From: Candidatus Magasanikbacteria bacterium GW2011_GWA2_56_11
Lineage (GTDB): Bacteria; Patescibacteriota; Patescibacteriia; Magasanikbacterales; UBA922
DNA: 33,893 bases
Assembly: GCA_001004885.1 (NCBI GenBank)
Contig: LCRX01000001.1
Location: 73,849-107,741 of the forward strand
Reading direction: 5' to 3'
The notes under the pieces are model-generated. The model did not search any database. It was given only the letters and a program-made list of their open reading frames with translations, and was not told the DNA's origin. Position 1 is the first letter of the stretch; every line of letters begins with the position of its first letter. Shown here piece by piece: positions 1 through 8,817 of this stretch. The position numbers and the translations under genes were made by a program.

Positions 1-1221
1 CTCGCTTTTAGCCTCATGGCTTTTACGGCCGTGATCGTGATTGCCTGCCCGTGCGCGCTGGGCCTGGCCACCCCGACGGCCATTATGGTCGGGACAGGAA
101 AGGGGGCCGAATACGGCGTGCTCATCAAGGGTGGGGAGCCGCTCGAAGCCGCCTGCAAGGTAAATGCCGTTGTGTTCGATAAAACCGGCACGCTTACCAA
201 AGGAAAACCGGAGGTTACGGAGATAATCGCTTTCGGGTCGCACGATGAAGACGACGTTCTGGCTTATGCCGCCAGTCTGGAAAAGCTTTCGGAGCACCCG
301 CTGGCCGAGGCGATCGTGCGCTATGCCGAGGAAGAGGCGGCCGGGCTGGTCGAGGTGCGACAATTCCAGGCTATTCCCGGCCACGGTGTGAAAGGTGAAA
401 TAGGCGGGGAAAACTATTATCTGGGAAACAGAAAGCTGATAAGGGATAAAGCCGGCTTGTCTCTCGAAGCGGCGGAGCGAAAAATTCGCCGGCTCGAAGA
501 AGCGGGAAAGACGGTCATGGCGCTGGCCTCCCAAAAAGAGCTGGTGGGTCTGATAGCCGTCGCGGATACGCTTAAAGACACCTCGGTTGAGGCTGTCCGC
601 GCTTTGGAGAAGAAAGGGCTTAAAATTTACATGATCACCGGAGACAACCGGCGCACGGCCGAGGCCATCGGTAAGATGGTCGGCATTACGAACATCCTGG
701 CCGACGTATTGCCGGAAGACAAGGCCAACGAGGTCAAGAAGCTCCAGGACTCCGGCCTGAAGGTGGCGATGGTGGGGGACGGTATCAACGACGCTCCGGC
801 CTTGGCCCAGGCCAATTTGGGCATTGCCATGGGGAGCGGAACGGATGTGGCCATGGAGACCGGCGGGATCGTGATCATGAAAAGCGACCTGAAAGACGTG
901 CTGACGGCGATTGATTTGAGTCGCGAGACCATGGGCAAGATCAAGGTGAACCTTTTCTTCGCGTTGTTTTACAACGTCATCGGCATTCCCATCGCTGCCC
1001 GGGTATTTGCGGCTATTGGGCTGGTGCTCCGTCCTGAACTGGCCGGTCTGGCTATGGCTCTGAGTTCGGTATCGGTGGTTACGAACTCGCTCCTCCTGCG
1101 CCGTTTTAAGCCGGGAAAGAGGAATTACCTGTCTATAGTGGCCCCGATAATCATGGCCGCGGCCTTTACGCTGCTCTTTATACAGTTCGGCCGAATCAGC
1201 AGTTCGCAAATGGGGGATTGA
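1..1221 (+). CDS. copA: Cu(I)-translocating P1B-type ATPase, C-terminal part (5' end outside window)
   Basis: The reading frame is open from base 1, so the gene starts upstream; about 405 C-terminal residues are present. Visible in order: the CPC metal site in a membrane helix ([11 protein letters not shown]), the phosphorylation loop DKTGTLT near base 178, the SEHPLAEA histidine-proline motif typical of P1B pumps, [13 protein letters not shown], then two membrane helices carrying [10 protein letters not shown] and [12 protein letters not shown]. The CPC, YN and MxxSS signatures together mark the Cu(I)/Ag(I) subgroup, which exports monovalent copper from the cytoplasm at the cost of ATP. The N-terminal metal-binding domains and first helices are not in view. 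A palindromic terminator follows 6 bases after the stop. Family is secure; metal specificity is inferred from motifs. Confidence 0.93.
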   Translation, partial: LAFSLMAFTAVIVIACPCALGLATPTAIMVGTGKGAEYGVLIKGGEPLEAACKVNAVVFDKTGTLTKGKPEVTEIIAFGSHDEDDVLAYAASLEKLSEHPLAEAIVRYAEEEAAGLVEVRQFQAIPGHGVKGEIGGENYYLGNRKLIRDKAGLSLEAAERKIRRLEEAGKTVMALASQKELVGLIAVADTLKDTSVEAVRALEKKGLKIYMITGDNRRTAEAIGKMVGITNILADVLPEDKANEVKKLQDSGLKVAMVGDGINDAPALAQANLGIAMGSGTDVAMETGGIVIMKSDLKDVLTAIDLSRETMGKIKVNLFFALFYNVIGIPIAARVFAAIGLVLRPELAGLAMALSSVSVVTNSLLLRRFKPGKRNYLSIVAPIIMAAAFTLLFIQFGRISSSQMGD

Positions 1222-1227
1222 TCGCCA

Positions 1228-1261
1228 CCAAAACTTCCTGATAATTATCAGGAAGTTTTGG
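1228..1261. terminator. Palindromic terminator after copA
   Basis: Two perfectly complementary 17-base arms (1228-1244 and 1245-1261) meet with no spacer; in RNA the innermost bases would open to form the loop. An A4 tract sits near the left edge and a T4 tract near the right edge, so it could act in both directions. It lies 6 bases past the ATPase stop. Confidence 0.7.
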
Positions 1262-1306
1262 CGTGCCAGTAGAAGGCAGGCTCCAAACGAACGGGCAGAC
1301 GGACAA

Positions 1307-1335
1307 TTGCCAAAAAAAGCGGAGAAATATATACT
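1307..1335 (+). promoter_or_regulatory. Sigma-70-type promoter for the caspase-like gene
   Basis: TTGCCA at 1307-1312 and TATACT at 1330-1335, separated by 17 bases. The predicted start near 1342 leaves an untranslated leader of about 160 bases before the ATG at 1504. Confidence 0.65.
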
Positions 1336-1341
1336 TTGTTT

Positions 1342-1503
1342 GGCTAAATAGCGGCATGGGACCTTAATCTAAGTCTGTCCTGGTGCAGGAAGTCGCCGGG
1401 AAAATTTTTCCTTTTGGCTCGCCGGAATAACCGACGGAAAAATTTTAAAGTAACTGTCCGGCCGAAAGTCCGCCGCCCGGGCGGTTAAAGTTTAGTGCCT
1501 GCT
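1342..1503 (+). other. Long untranslated leader with inverted repeats
   Basis: This is the predicted 5' leader of the caspase-like gene. It contains an 11-base inverted repeat (AAAATTTTTCC at 1401-1411 and GGAAAAATTTT at 1436-1446) and the palindrome CCGCCCGGGCGG at 1473-1484, about 20 bases before the start. I match it to no known riboswitch. It could be a structured or regulatory leader, but covariation would be needed to say so. Confidence 0.3.
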
Positions 1504-3123
1504 ATGGGAAAGTTAAGGGATATATTTCTTGGAGATCCGGCCCCCAAAGGATCGGGGAGAAGGGAATTTTTGCAGCGGGGAGCAGCCGCTGCGGCTGCCT
1601 ATGCCGTGCTTGGGTCGAGAAACGCAGAGGCGGGAGAACCTAACCCGGAAGCCGCCGTGCAAAATTTTTTGCAGGAGGCAGAAGACCTGGTGGCGGTTTA
1701 TAAAAAGGAATTTTTTTCCCTTTCCACCAAAGAACAGGTTGACGGCATGCCCGATTTATTTTTCTTTGCTTTGCTGACGCTAAAACAAGTGGACACCATG
1801 CGCGATGGATTTCTGAAGAAGTTCGGATCGGGGATTCTCCAGTTGCTGGAGATGGCGGCGAAGGTTGATGAGGGGCTGCGCGTTTCGTTCCTAAATATGT
1901 TGAACCGTTTTGATTGCTACGGACTTGTCTATCGGCATCTGCACGAAAAAAAAAGTTATTTAAATCGGAAGAACTTCATTCCGGCCGTTTTTGACAAAGA
2001 GGCGCATTTCCGTGCGCGGGCCACTGATTTTTTGCCGGACGGGGGAGAGGTGCTGGACACGGAAATTGATCCCAGGATCGGGCAGCTGGACCAGTCTTTT
2101 GCTCATCATGAAGAAGTCAAACAGACAATAATTGATTTTCCGGGCTGGACAAAGCCGGAGCGGCAGCGGCAATTTAGAGAAGTAATATCCGAACCCGAGG
2201 TCAGAGCCGTGTTGACGCAGTCTGACTGTACTTTGGCCGAGGCGTACTCTCTGGTTAAGGCCGTCATACGTTACCGCGAGCTCCATCCCCAATCACGGAT
2301 TGCCAATGCCGACATAGCCAAGGATCTCTTGCAGAAGAGGGAGGTGTTCAAACAGGAGGTGATTGCCGGTCCGGAAACTGACCAGTTCATCTATTTTGGA
2401 TATGGATCTCCGTTGGAACCTTTTCGTTTCGACCCGGAACTTTTGCTGCCCACCGTAAACAAAGTTATGAGACGGCCTGTTGGGGATGCGGTGGAAACAA
2501 AAGAGGAGACAGACAAAAGAATAACTACTATTTCCGGGAATGACGAACTGGGCGGCGGGCTTGACCTGCGCAAAAAAATTTGGGAGAGTCGGGGCAAAAC
2601 TACAGTATACATTGATACGCATGGCGCCCCTTCTGAAATGGGGCTAAATTCTTACGGTAAAGAATTCAATCGGATCACCGTGGCTGAAGTGGCCCATGCT
2701 CTGCTGACGCGTCTTTTAAATGACGGCGACCGGGATACGCTTGTGCAGTGCGTCGTTGTTTTTGAGGCCTGTTATTCATACGATTTTCAGGGAAATTTAT
2801 TAGCTAAAATGAAAGAAATATACGGAAGCCGCAATGAAAATTACGGCCAGTCCTTGGCCGAAAAAATAGGAATTCCTTTTGAAAAAATTCTTTTGCCAAC
2901 GATAATTACATCTGCGCAGGAGGGATCCGTGTCGTATGGCGGCATGACTAGAGATTTGCAAACCAATTATACCTCTTTGGGACCCATAACCGGTGAATAT
3001 TTGCTGCGCCGGGTACAGCCCAAGGTGTATGAAAGCGCCGATATAGTTTTTTTCCTGCACGGTCGGGGCGAGTGGGATGAAATTGGAGCTGGGGACAGGC
3101 CGGCAGAAACTGTGTCAGTATAA
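1504..3123 (+). CDS. Tat-exported protein with caspase/legumain-like (clan CD) cysteine peptidase motifs
   Basis: 539 residues from ATG 1504; an in-frame GTG at 1495 is the alternative start. The N-terminus has a twin-arginine signal: GRREFLQ (Arg19-Arg20), an alanine-rich stretch and an AEA cleavage site near residue 43. Residues about 50-330 are helical-looking and unrecognised. The C-terminal part has a beta-strand followed by VYIDTHGAP (His373) and, about 50 residues on, VVVFEACYSYDF (Cys423). The His-Gly plus E-A-C-x-S pattern is the dyad layout of clan CD peptidases (caspase, legumain, gingipain). Cleavage after acidic, basic or Asn residues cannot be told from sequence. It has its own promoter and long leader and no operon partner. 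A clan CD peptidase-like fold is likely; activity is inferred. Confidence 0.7.
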   Translation: MGKLRDIFLGDPAPKGSGRREFLQRGAAAAAAYAVLGSRNAEAGEPNPEAAVQNFLQEAEDLVAVYKKEFFSLSTKEQVDGMPDLFFFALLTLKQVDTMRDGFLKKFGSGILQLLEMAAKVDEGLRVSFLNMLNRFDCYGLVYRHLHEKKSYLNRKNFIPAVFDKEAHFRARATDFLPDGGEVLDTEIDPRIGQLDQSFAHHEEVKQTIIDFPGWTKPERQRQFREVISEPEVRAVLTQSDCTLAEAYSLVKAVIRYRELHPQSRIANADIAKDLLQKREVFKQEVIAGPETDQFIYFGYGSPLEPFRFDPELLLPTVNKVMRRPVGDAVETKEETDKRITTISGNDELGGGLDLRKKIWESRGKTTVYIDTHGAPSEMGLNSYGKEFNRITVAEVAHALLTRLLNDGDRDTLVQCVVVFEACYSYDFQGNLLAKMKEIYGSRNENYGQSLAEKIGIPFEKILLPTIITSAQEGSVSYGGMTRDLQTNYTSLGPITGEYLLRRVQPKVYESADIVFFLHGRGEWDEIGAGDRPAETVSV

Positions 3124-3255
3124 TTACCATCGAGGCCAGGACACAGACGCTAAGGAGCAATCTCTTCCTTTTGTGGCCGTTTTGGTGTATGCTAGCGACA
3201 GCTTGGCGGTTTAACAGTTGTCAACCGCATTTAGCCTTTTTGACATTTTAGTCCT

Positions 3256-4473
3256 ATGGCTACTCTCACTCGGGTGCGGTCAAAAGTTTTTATCTCCATT
3301 TCCTTGTTGGTAGGGGGGATTTGCATCTTGTTGGCCTCCGTACCGCTCATAATTGACTGGAATGAGGACGGTAGCGCGGCCAATGCCGCCACTTACAACT
3401 GGAATTTGTTGAACGTGGACAATTTTTCGCTGGATTCAAACAAAATCCAGGTAACGCAGGGGGCCGCAAATTTGAAAAAATTGGACCAGACGGATAACGA
3501 CAACAGCCTGTCGGGTTTCGGCGCCGGTGATTTCGCCGGCACGCAGTGGAGCGAAGCTGCCGGCGGCCTGATATTAACTCCGGAGGGGTTACAAGCCGGG
3601 TCCGGATCTTTTACTTCGAGAATCCTGGATGCCGGCGCGCCGGTTGCCTGGAGCGCTCTCTCTGTGTCACCAGCCGCTCCTTTCGGAAAAGAACTTCCTG
3701 ACGGCGGCTTAAGCGAGAACGGATACAGCACGGGCAACGCCAACATGACAGGCAACACGGCTTTGCTTCACTTTAACGAAGACGATGGCTCGGCCAATTT
3801 TGCCGACAGCTCATCGCTCTCTAACAATGGCAGCTGCGCGGCCGGCAAATGTCCGGCTGCGGCCAGCGGAGTTTTCGGCAATGCCGCTCATTTTGACGGC
3901 TTGGACGACTACGTGGACATCGGTACGGCGGACAATTTGGCGCTGGGAAACAATTTCACGATCGAGGCCTGGATAAATCCCGAAGATATGGGTAATTACC
4001 GCACCATCGCCTCCAAGGCCGGTAGTTTCTTTTTTGCCCAGGCGAATGTCGGCGGCTCGCTCCGGATAGCTACCTATTTTTTTGGATTAAAGTACGCTAC
4101 CTGGCAGGCGGCCAACGATAGTATCCCGCTGTACTCGTGGTCGCACGTGGCGGCGATTTGGCCAGTAAAGCCTATAAGTTTAAGGGCGGCATTGATGAAG
4201 CGGCTATATACAACCGCGTGCTTACTACGGAAGAATTGTCCGCGCGCTACAGGCGCGGCGCCGTCAAATGGAATCTTCAGGCCAGAAGCTGCGCCAACGC
4301 GGACTGCGCCGGAGCGGTTTTTGTCGGGCCAGACGGCACGGCCGGCAGCTATTACTCCGAAGGGCAAAACTCCACCTCCTCGACGCCGTCGTTTGGCCTG
4401 GTCACCGCGCCGGCGGCCAGATATTTTCAATATTCCTTGCAGCTGCAAACGACTACCAGCTCTCCGGCCATAA
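3256..4473 (+). CDS. Secreted LamG-domain protein, N-terminal part of a broken gene
   Basis: The first about 298 residues (to near base 4150) are authentic: a basic N-terminus and hydrophobic signal segment (residues 8-32), a beta-rich stretch, then a concanavalin-like LamG/Laminin_G_3 domain starting ALLHFNEDDGS and continuing through AHFDGLDDYVDIG and FTIEAWINPED to YSWSHVAAIW. There the frame leaves the domain, and the remaining about 100 residues to the stop at 4473 are arginine/proline-rich out-of-frame sequence. The LamG end (KFKGGIDEAAIYNRVL) continues in the +3 frame (next entry). LamG domains bind carbohydrate or protein on surfaces. See the finding on the deletion at 4149-4161; the two entries were probably one gene of about 1450 residues or more. 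Confidence 0.75.
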   Translation: MATLTRVRSKVFISISLLVGGICILLASVPLIIDWNEDGSAANAATYNWNLLNVDNFSLDSNKIQVTQGAANLKKLDQTDNDNSLSGFGAGDFAGTQWSEAAGGLILTPEGLQAGSGSFTSRILDAGAPVAWSALSVSPAAPFGKELPDGGLSENGYSTGNANMTGNTALLHFNEDDGSANFADSSSLSNNGSCAAGKCPAAASGVFGNAAHFDGLDDYVDIGTADNLALGNNFTIEAWINPEDMGNYRTIASKAGSFFFAQANVGGSLRIATYFFGLKYATWQAANDSIPLYSWSHVAAIWPVKPISLRAALMKRLYTTACLLRKNCPRATGAAPSNGIFRPEAAPTRTAPERFLSGQTARPAAITPKGKTPPPRRRRLAWSPRRRPDIFNIPCSCKRLPALRP

Positions 4474-7400
4474 ACGCGGTGTCTGTGCTACCCGATCATT
4501 TTTACGCCGATGCTCCGGCCATAGTCCCCCAATCTTCGTCCGCTTTGGCCTATTCTTCCGCCTTGTTAGGTTTTTCAGCCGCCGAGAGCGGCGCGGGCAG
4601 AGTTTACTATCAGCTTACCAACAACGCCGACGCGGTCTCGCCAACCTGGTATTTTTGGAATGGAAGCAGCTGGACAGCGGCCGTGAACCCGACCGATTAT
4701 AATACCTCTTCCACCATCAACGAGGCTATCACGTCGTTTCACACGCAATTGGGTTCGGGAAATTTTTCTTGGCGCGCTTTCTTGACGTCGTCTGGCGGCG
4801 CCGATCCGGTCGGATTATCCTGGGTCTCGGTGGCCTACAACCAGCCGCCTTTGGCCCCGGAAGCCTTGTACGCGGGCAGCACCCAGGCTCAGAGCGGCGC
4901 TACTAACCCCACAGACATTTCGTCCGCGACCCCTCATTTTTCCGGCGTCTACCAGGATAATGATCCCGTGGCCGAGGGTACAAAAGCCAGGATACAGGTG
5001 TCTGTCGATCCCACTTTTTCCTCCGTTACTCACTGGGATTCGGGCGAAGTCGGGGCAATCATTGCCCCGACCGCCACGAGTACCAGAATCGCTGACATTG
5101 TCTACGGTTCCTTTGGCGCGGCCCCTTTGCAACCGTTGTCTTTGGACGACGGGCAGATTACTTATTATTGGAGATTGCAATTAGGGGACGACCACAGCTT
5201 CGGGCCTTTTTCTCAGGGTGGTTTTTTCACCCTTTTGGATAAGCCGTCCGCCCCGGCTTCGATGTCGGCCTCCAGGACTAATGATACTTTTCTTCTTAAC
5301 TGGCAAGATCTCTCAACAAACGAAGACAGTTTCGTGGTAGAAAGAGCCGACGACACTGGTTCCGGACAAGGGGATTGGATTGTGGTCGCCACGTTGCCCG
5401 CCAATGCCACCTCCTATCATGATACTGCCACGCGGGCGAGCGCGCAGTATTGGTACCGGGTTATGGCCGCCAACCAGGCCGGATCTTCGGAACCGGCCAC
5501 GGACAACGTCTCGCACTACACTACTCCGGCCGCGCCGACCAACGTCTTTGCCCAGTACGGTCCGGATAGCGCTTTCAGCGTCAACTATACCGCTGTCGGG
5601 GCGGTTGAGAATATTTTTTCTGTGGAGAGGTGCGTGAACGCCGACTGCGATAACTCCGCGTATACTCCGGTTTTGGGTTCGCCTTTTTCTTCGTCGCCGC
5701 AAATTGACAATCTGGTCTCTCCGAACAGCCGCTACCGATACCGGGTGCGCGTCGGATCCGAAGAAACTACGACCTCTACCTTTGGCTATTCAGATTACGA
5801 GTATACGCCGCCTAGCGCGCCGACTGGCGTCCAGGCTCAGTATGTAAGCGATGACCGCATACAGCTGACCTGGCAGGACACTTCCGGGTATGAAAGCGGT
5901 TTTGTTGTGTACGCGGCCGAAGACGGAGGCGAATACCAAGCCGTTTCTTCCACCGCCGCCTACACTGTGGGCCAAAACGTGGCCGCGTATACTTATGTGC
6001 TGGGAGCCAAGGACCACAGTTATAAATTCAAGATTAGGGCCTATATTGGCGGCACGTCGGCTAATCCCGAACTGTTTTCGGCCGATTCCAACGAAACCGA
6101 AGTTGTCTATACGTCGCCTTCGGCGCCGGTAATGGAGAGCCCGACGGTTCTGTCGGCCACGTCTGTCCAGTGGAATTTCTCCAGCTCTTCGGTTTTGGCC
6201 GGAGGCTGGCGTGTTTACTCTTTGGCCGGTACCGTGGTCTCCACTCTTACCACCAACAGCGCCACGTCTATAACTGAAGACAATTTGTCGCCCGGTACGT
6301 GTTATACCCGGCGGCTGGCGGCCTTTACCCCCAGCTCCGAGTCGGCGCTTTCTTCGGAAAAGATGGCCTGTACCTGGGCGCAGCCGCCGGCCGGTCCGCA
6401 GGCTAGCTCCCTGACAGAGGGAAGCCTGGTGTTGACCTGGAGCACCGGCAACAACTCCACGAGTACTGAGTACCTGGCGGTAAATACTGTTACCGGGGCC
6501 AATTCGGGCTGGAAAACAGAAAATACCTGGCTGGTTTCTGGCCTAAGTTGCGGCACGCAGTACGCGTTCAATGTTAAGGCCCGTAACTTGGCCGGCGTGG
6601 AAACCGGCAACAGCGATACCCTTACCGTAGCCACTGCCGCCTGCGGCGAATCGGATACGGAGACAGAGAGCAGCGGTTGGAGCCAAAGCGAAAGTGTTTC
6701 TATCGAGCCGGACGAAACAGCGGAAACGCCGCTATCCGTTCCCGTTTCCGGCCCTGGTCCGTCTCTGACGACTACCCCGGTGGATGGCCGCGGCGGGACT
6801 TTGCCGGATAAGCTGCCTGTCGAGGAGTTGCCGCCGGCATCTTCGACTCTTCCTGTCTTGCCGCCCGCGGAAATTATTTCCAGTACCCCGCCTGTGCCCG
6901 AAGAGATTCCCGATTCCCTGCCGGCAACGAAAAAGGTTTTGCCGCCATCCGTCCCCAGTTCCTCTCCAGTGGCTGTTATTCCTCAGGAAAAGACAAAGCC
7001 CTTGGCGGCCAAGAAAAACGAGCTCCAGCCGGCCGTTCCCGTTCCGCCGCCGGCCACCGAAGAAACTACCAGGCCGGAAATCAGCGCGCCGGCCGAACCT
7101 CAGAGCGGCGCCGGCAGTTTAAGTCCAGAGATCAAGGCGGAAATTGAGGACAAAGCCACCCTCTTGGCTGTCGTTGACCAGCCGGTGCCGCGTTATTATC
7201 GTCTGGTATCCCAGCCCGTGGAAGCGGTCAAGGGAGAGAGTATCCAGATTTTGGTGCACCCCAAGAAACCGGTCCACAGTATTACTGCCCGGGTGTACCT
7301 CGAGGACGGAAAAGAATTGTCGGCGGAAAAAACCAAGTGGCTGCAGGCCTTTATGCTCGAGGCCGCCGATGCGTCCTCTCCGGTGTACCGGGGCACTGTC

Positions 7401-7574
7401 AGTTCCGCCGGGCTGGCCGAGGGTAAGTATCGCCTGCAGGTCTCTTTCAACCATGAGGACGGAACAAAACAGCACCTGGAGAGGGTGATAGAAGTGAAAA
7501 AAAACGAAGCGTCGGTAGAAGAAAAGAGCCGGTGGCAGCGGTTTAGACAGCTGATTAAACCGGCCAATAACTAA
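4137..7574 (+). CDS. Secreted LamG/fibronectin type III repeat protein, C-terminal part of the broken gene
   Basis: The open frame gives up to 1145 residues, but its nominal start (GTG 4137) is only where the frame opens. It begins inside the LamG domain (GGIDEAAIYNRVLTTEELSA), followed by a beta-rich region. About five fibronectin-III-like domains follow, near residues 368-460, 462-555, 557-655, 658-745 and 748-838, each opening with a P-(S/A)-A-P type linker and containing a conserved tryptophan and a YRV/YKF strand. A Pro/Ser/Thr/Glu-rich linker runs to about residue 1000, then a compact C-terminal domain (about 1010-1145) with VKGESIQILVHPKKP. No C-terminal anchor or sortase motif is seen. 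A surface or extracellular adhesin or carbohydrate-binding role is inferred. Translation as a separate product is doubtful. Confidence 0.72.
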   Translation: MVARGGDLASKAYKFKGGIDEAAIYNRVLTTEELSARYRRGAVKWNLQARSCANADCAGAVFVGPDGTAGSYYSEGQNSTSSTPSFGLVTAPAARYFQYSLQLQTTTSSPAINAVSVLPDHFYADAPAIVPQSSSALAYSSALLGFSAAESGAGRVYYQLTNNADAVSPTWYFWNGSSWTAAVNPTDYNTSSTINEAITSFHTQLGSGNFSWRAFLTSSGGADPVGLSWVSVAYNQPPLAPEALYAGSTQAQSGATNPTDISSATPHFSGVYQDNDPVAEGTKARIQVSVDPTFSSVTHWDSGEVGAIIAPTATSTRIADIVYGSFGAAPLQPLSLDDGQITYYWRLQLGDDHSFGPFSQGGFFTLLDKPSAPASMSASRTNDTFLLNWQDLSTNEDSFVVERADDTGSGQGDWIVVATLPANATSYHDTATRASAQYWYRVMAANQAGSSEPATDNVSHYTTPAAPTNVFAQYGPDSAFSVNYTAVGAVENIFSVERCVNADCDNSAYTPVLGSPFSSSPQIDNLVSPNSRYRYRVRVGSEETTTSTFGYSDYEYTPPSAPTGVQAQYVSDDRIQLTWQDTSGYESGFVVYAAEDGGEYQAVSSTAAYTVGQNVAAYTYVLGAKDHSYKFKIRAYIGGTSANPELFSADSNETEVVYTSPSAPVMESPTVLSATSVQWNFSSSSVLAGGWRVYSLAGTVVSTLTTNSATSITEDNLSPGTCYTRRLAAFTPSSESALSSEKMACTWAQPPAGPQASSLTEGSLVLTWSTGNNSTSTEYLAVNTVTGANSGWKTENTWLVSGLSCGTQYAFNVKARNLAGVETGNSDTLTVATAACGESDTETESSGWSQSESVSIEPDETAETPLSVPVSGPGPSLTTTPVDGRGGTLPDKLPVEELPPASSTLPVLPPAEIISSTPPVPEEIPDSLPATKKVLPPSVPSSSPVAVIPQEKTKPLAAKKNELQPAVPVPPPATEETTRPEISAPAEPQSGAGSLSPEIKAEIEDKATLLAVVDQPVPRYYRLVSQPVEAVKGESIQILVHPKKPVHSITARVYLEDGKELSAEKTKWLQAFMLEAADASSPVYRGTVSSAGLAEGKYRLQVSFNHEDGTKQHLERVIEVKKNEASVEEKSRWQRFRQLIKPANN

Positions 7575-7648
7575 GTCGGCCGGATGCCGGGCGCACCTTG
7601 CCGGGGGCCGGTTCAATGTGCCGGTCCCGACAGTTGGCAGGCGCGCTC

Positions 7649-7677
7649 TTGATTTCCCGGCGCGGTTGTGCTATCCT
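7649..7677 (+). promoter_or_regulatory. Promoter of rpmG
   Basis: TTGATT at 7649-7654, a 17-base spacer and TATCCT at 7672-7677, preceded by TGC, which makes it an extended -10. The start is predicted near 7684. Confidence 0.7.
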
Positions 7678-7685
7678 ATACCCGT

Positions 7686-7707
7686 CCCGGCAATGGTAGA
7701 TGCCGGG
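7686..7707 (+). other. Leader hairpin upstream of rpmG
   Basis: A 7-base-pair stem (CCCGGCA at 7686-7692 with TGCCGGG at 7701-7707) and an 8-base loop sit at the very 5' end of the predicted rpmG transcript. It may protect the 5' end or be an autoregulatory site for a ribosomal protein; neither is shown by sequence alone. Confidence 0.4.
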
Positions 7708-7734
7708 GCGATCCTCATAACCTAAACCAGATTT

Positions 7735-7890
7735 ATGTCTCAAGACAACATGATCAAGCTCGAGTGCACCGAGTGCAAGCGAGTGAACTATTTTTCGCGC
7801 AAGAACAAAAAGACGATAAAGAATCGTCTGGAGCTGCAGAAACATTGTCCGTTTTGCGCCCGGCATACCGTACACAAAGAAACTAAGTAA
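7735..7890 (+). CDS. rpmG: Large ribosomal subunit protein bL33
   Basis: 51 residues. The sequence [18 protein letters not shown] followed by [20 protein letters not shown] is the bL33 pattern, with two CxxC pairs (CTEC, CPFC) that bind zinc, so this is the zinc-containing form. bL33 sits near the E site of the 50S subunit. The start is ATG 7735 with T at -1 and no Shine-Dalgarno sequence. It has its own promoter and leader hairpin and is followed 11 bases later by a strong hairpin, so it is probably transcribed alone. The usual partners secE and nusG are not next to it, but tRNA-Trp lies about 1 kb downstream. Confidence 0.95.
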   Translation: MSQDNMIKLECTECKRVNYFSRKNKKTIKNRLELQKHCPFCARHTVHKETK

Positions 7891-7901
7891 GGTAGACTAA
7901 A

Positions 7902-7928
7902 AACAGTCCCGACCCAGTCGGGACTGTT
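7902..7928 (+). terminator. Terminator after rpmG
   Basis: A perfect 12-base-pair stem (7902-7913 with 7917-7928) with a 3-base CCA loop. The following T tract is short and interrupted, so read-through into the next gene, which starts 15 bases later with no room for a promoter, is plausible. Confidence 0.65.
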
Positions 7929-7943
7929 ACCTTAATAAGGCCT

Positions 7944-8768
7944 ATGCGGTTTTTTCAGCGTTTCTATAAAAGTCTCTTTGATTTAGGTTACCTGCGCTCC
8001 GAGCGGGGCAAGCCGGGCCGGGCCTGGGGCTACGCGGTACTGTTTTTGTTTCTGGTTTCGGTTATCCAGCTGGCGCCGGTCATCTACCGTATCCCCGGGT
8101 GGCTGCGCGAGGCGCGCGCGGTGGTTGAGCGGGAGGTGCCGGAGTTTACCGCCCGGGCGCGGGCGGGCGAGCTCTCGGTCGAGGGCGTGGAGCAGCCGTA
8201 CGTAAGAACTGTGGACACGGATGACGGCTCATTCAAGATTATCATTGACACGGTAAGCACGACCACGCCGGACATAGCGGAGTTTTTGGACAAGAACACC
8301 GACAGCGGCGTGCTTGTCGGCCGCACCGAGGCGGTCGTCTACAGCTCCGGGGATGGCCGGACCCAGGCGCAATCATTTTCCGATCTGCCGGCCAGGGAAG
8401 AGGCCTTTACCAAGCAAGACCTGCTCGGAATTGTGGACCAGGTGCAAAGCAAGGGCGTTTATCTTATCGGGGCCGTTATGATCTTCGCCTTTTTTATCTT
8501 CCTGCTTATCGGCAAATTGATTTACCTGTTCTTCATCTCCCTCATTGCCTTTATGATCGCGGCCGCGACCAAGCGCACCTGGCGGCTGGGCGAGATATAC
8601 ACGGTCGGGCTCTATGCCCTGACGCTGCCGACTCTGATCCAGACCATCGGCCGCTGGCTCGGCTACCCGCTGACATTCGTGTATACGATTGTGCTCGGCA
8701 TAGTGCTCTTTGGGGCGGTATTTTACCAGGAAGATGGCAAGACCGAAGGCGCGGCCGGGCCGGCTTAG
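7944..8768 (+). CDS. DUF1189-family membrane protein
   Basis: 274 residues. One membrane helix near residues 28-46 is followed by an extracytoplasmic domain of about 125 residues rich in beta propensity (SFKIIIDTVSTTT), then three or four C-terminal helices (about 172-205, 215-240, 243-262). The opening MRFFQRFYKSLFDLGYL and the one-plus-four helix layout fit DUF1189 proteins of unknown function, found in Firmicutes and many Patescibacteria. The start ATG 7944 is preceded by CCT. It lies just behind the rpmG terminator, so its expression may depend on read-through. A hairpin terminator follows. Confidence 0.75.
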   Translation: MRFFQRFYKSLFDLGYLRSERGKPGRAWGYAVLFLFLVSVIQLAPVIYRIPGWLREARAVVEREVPEFTARARAGELSVEGVEQPYVRTVDTDDGSFKIIIDTVSTTTPDIAEFLDKNTDSGVLVGRTEAVVYSSGDGRTQAQSFSDLPAREEAFTKQDLLGIVDQVQSKGVYLIGAVMIFAFFIFLLIGKLIYLFFISLIAFMIAAATKRTWRLGEIYTVGLYALTLPTLIQTIGRWLGYPLTFVYTIVLGIVLFGAVFYQEDGKTEGAAGPA

Positions 8769-8785
8769 CCACAGTAAAAATCCCC

Positions 8786-8817
8786 AAAATCAAGTCCTAT
8801 TCCGGGCTTGATTTTTT
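8786..8817 (+). terminator. Terminator after the DUF1189 gene
   Basis: A 12-base-pair stem (8786-8797 with 8804-8815, one G-T pair), a 6-base loop and a T6 tract at 8812-8817. Confidence 0.85.
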
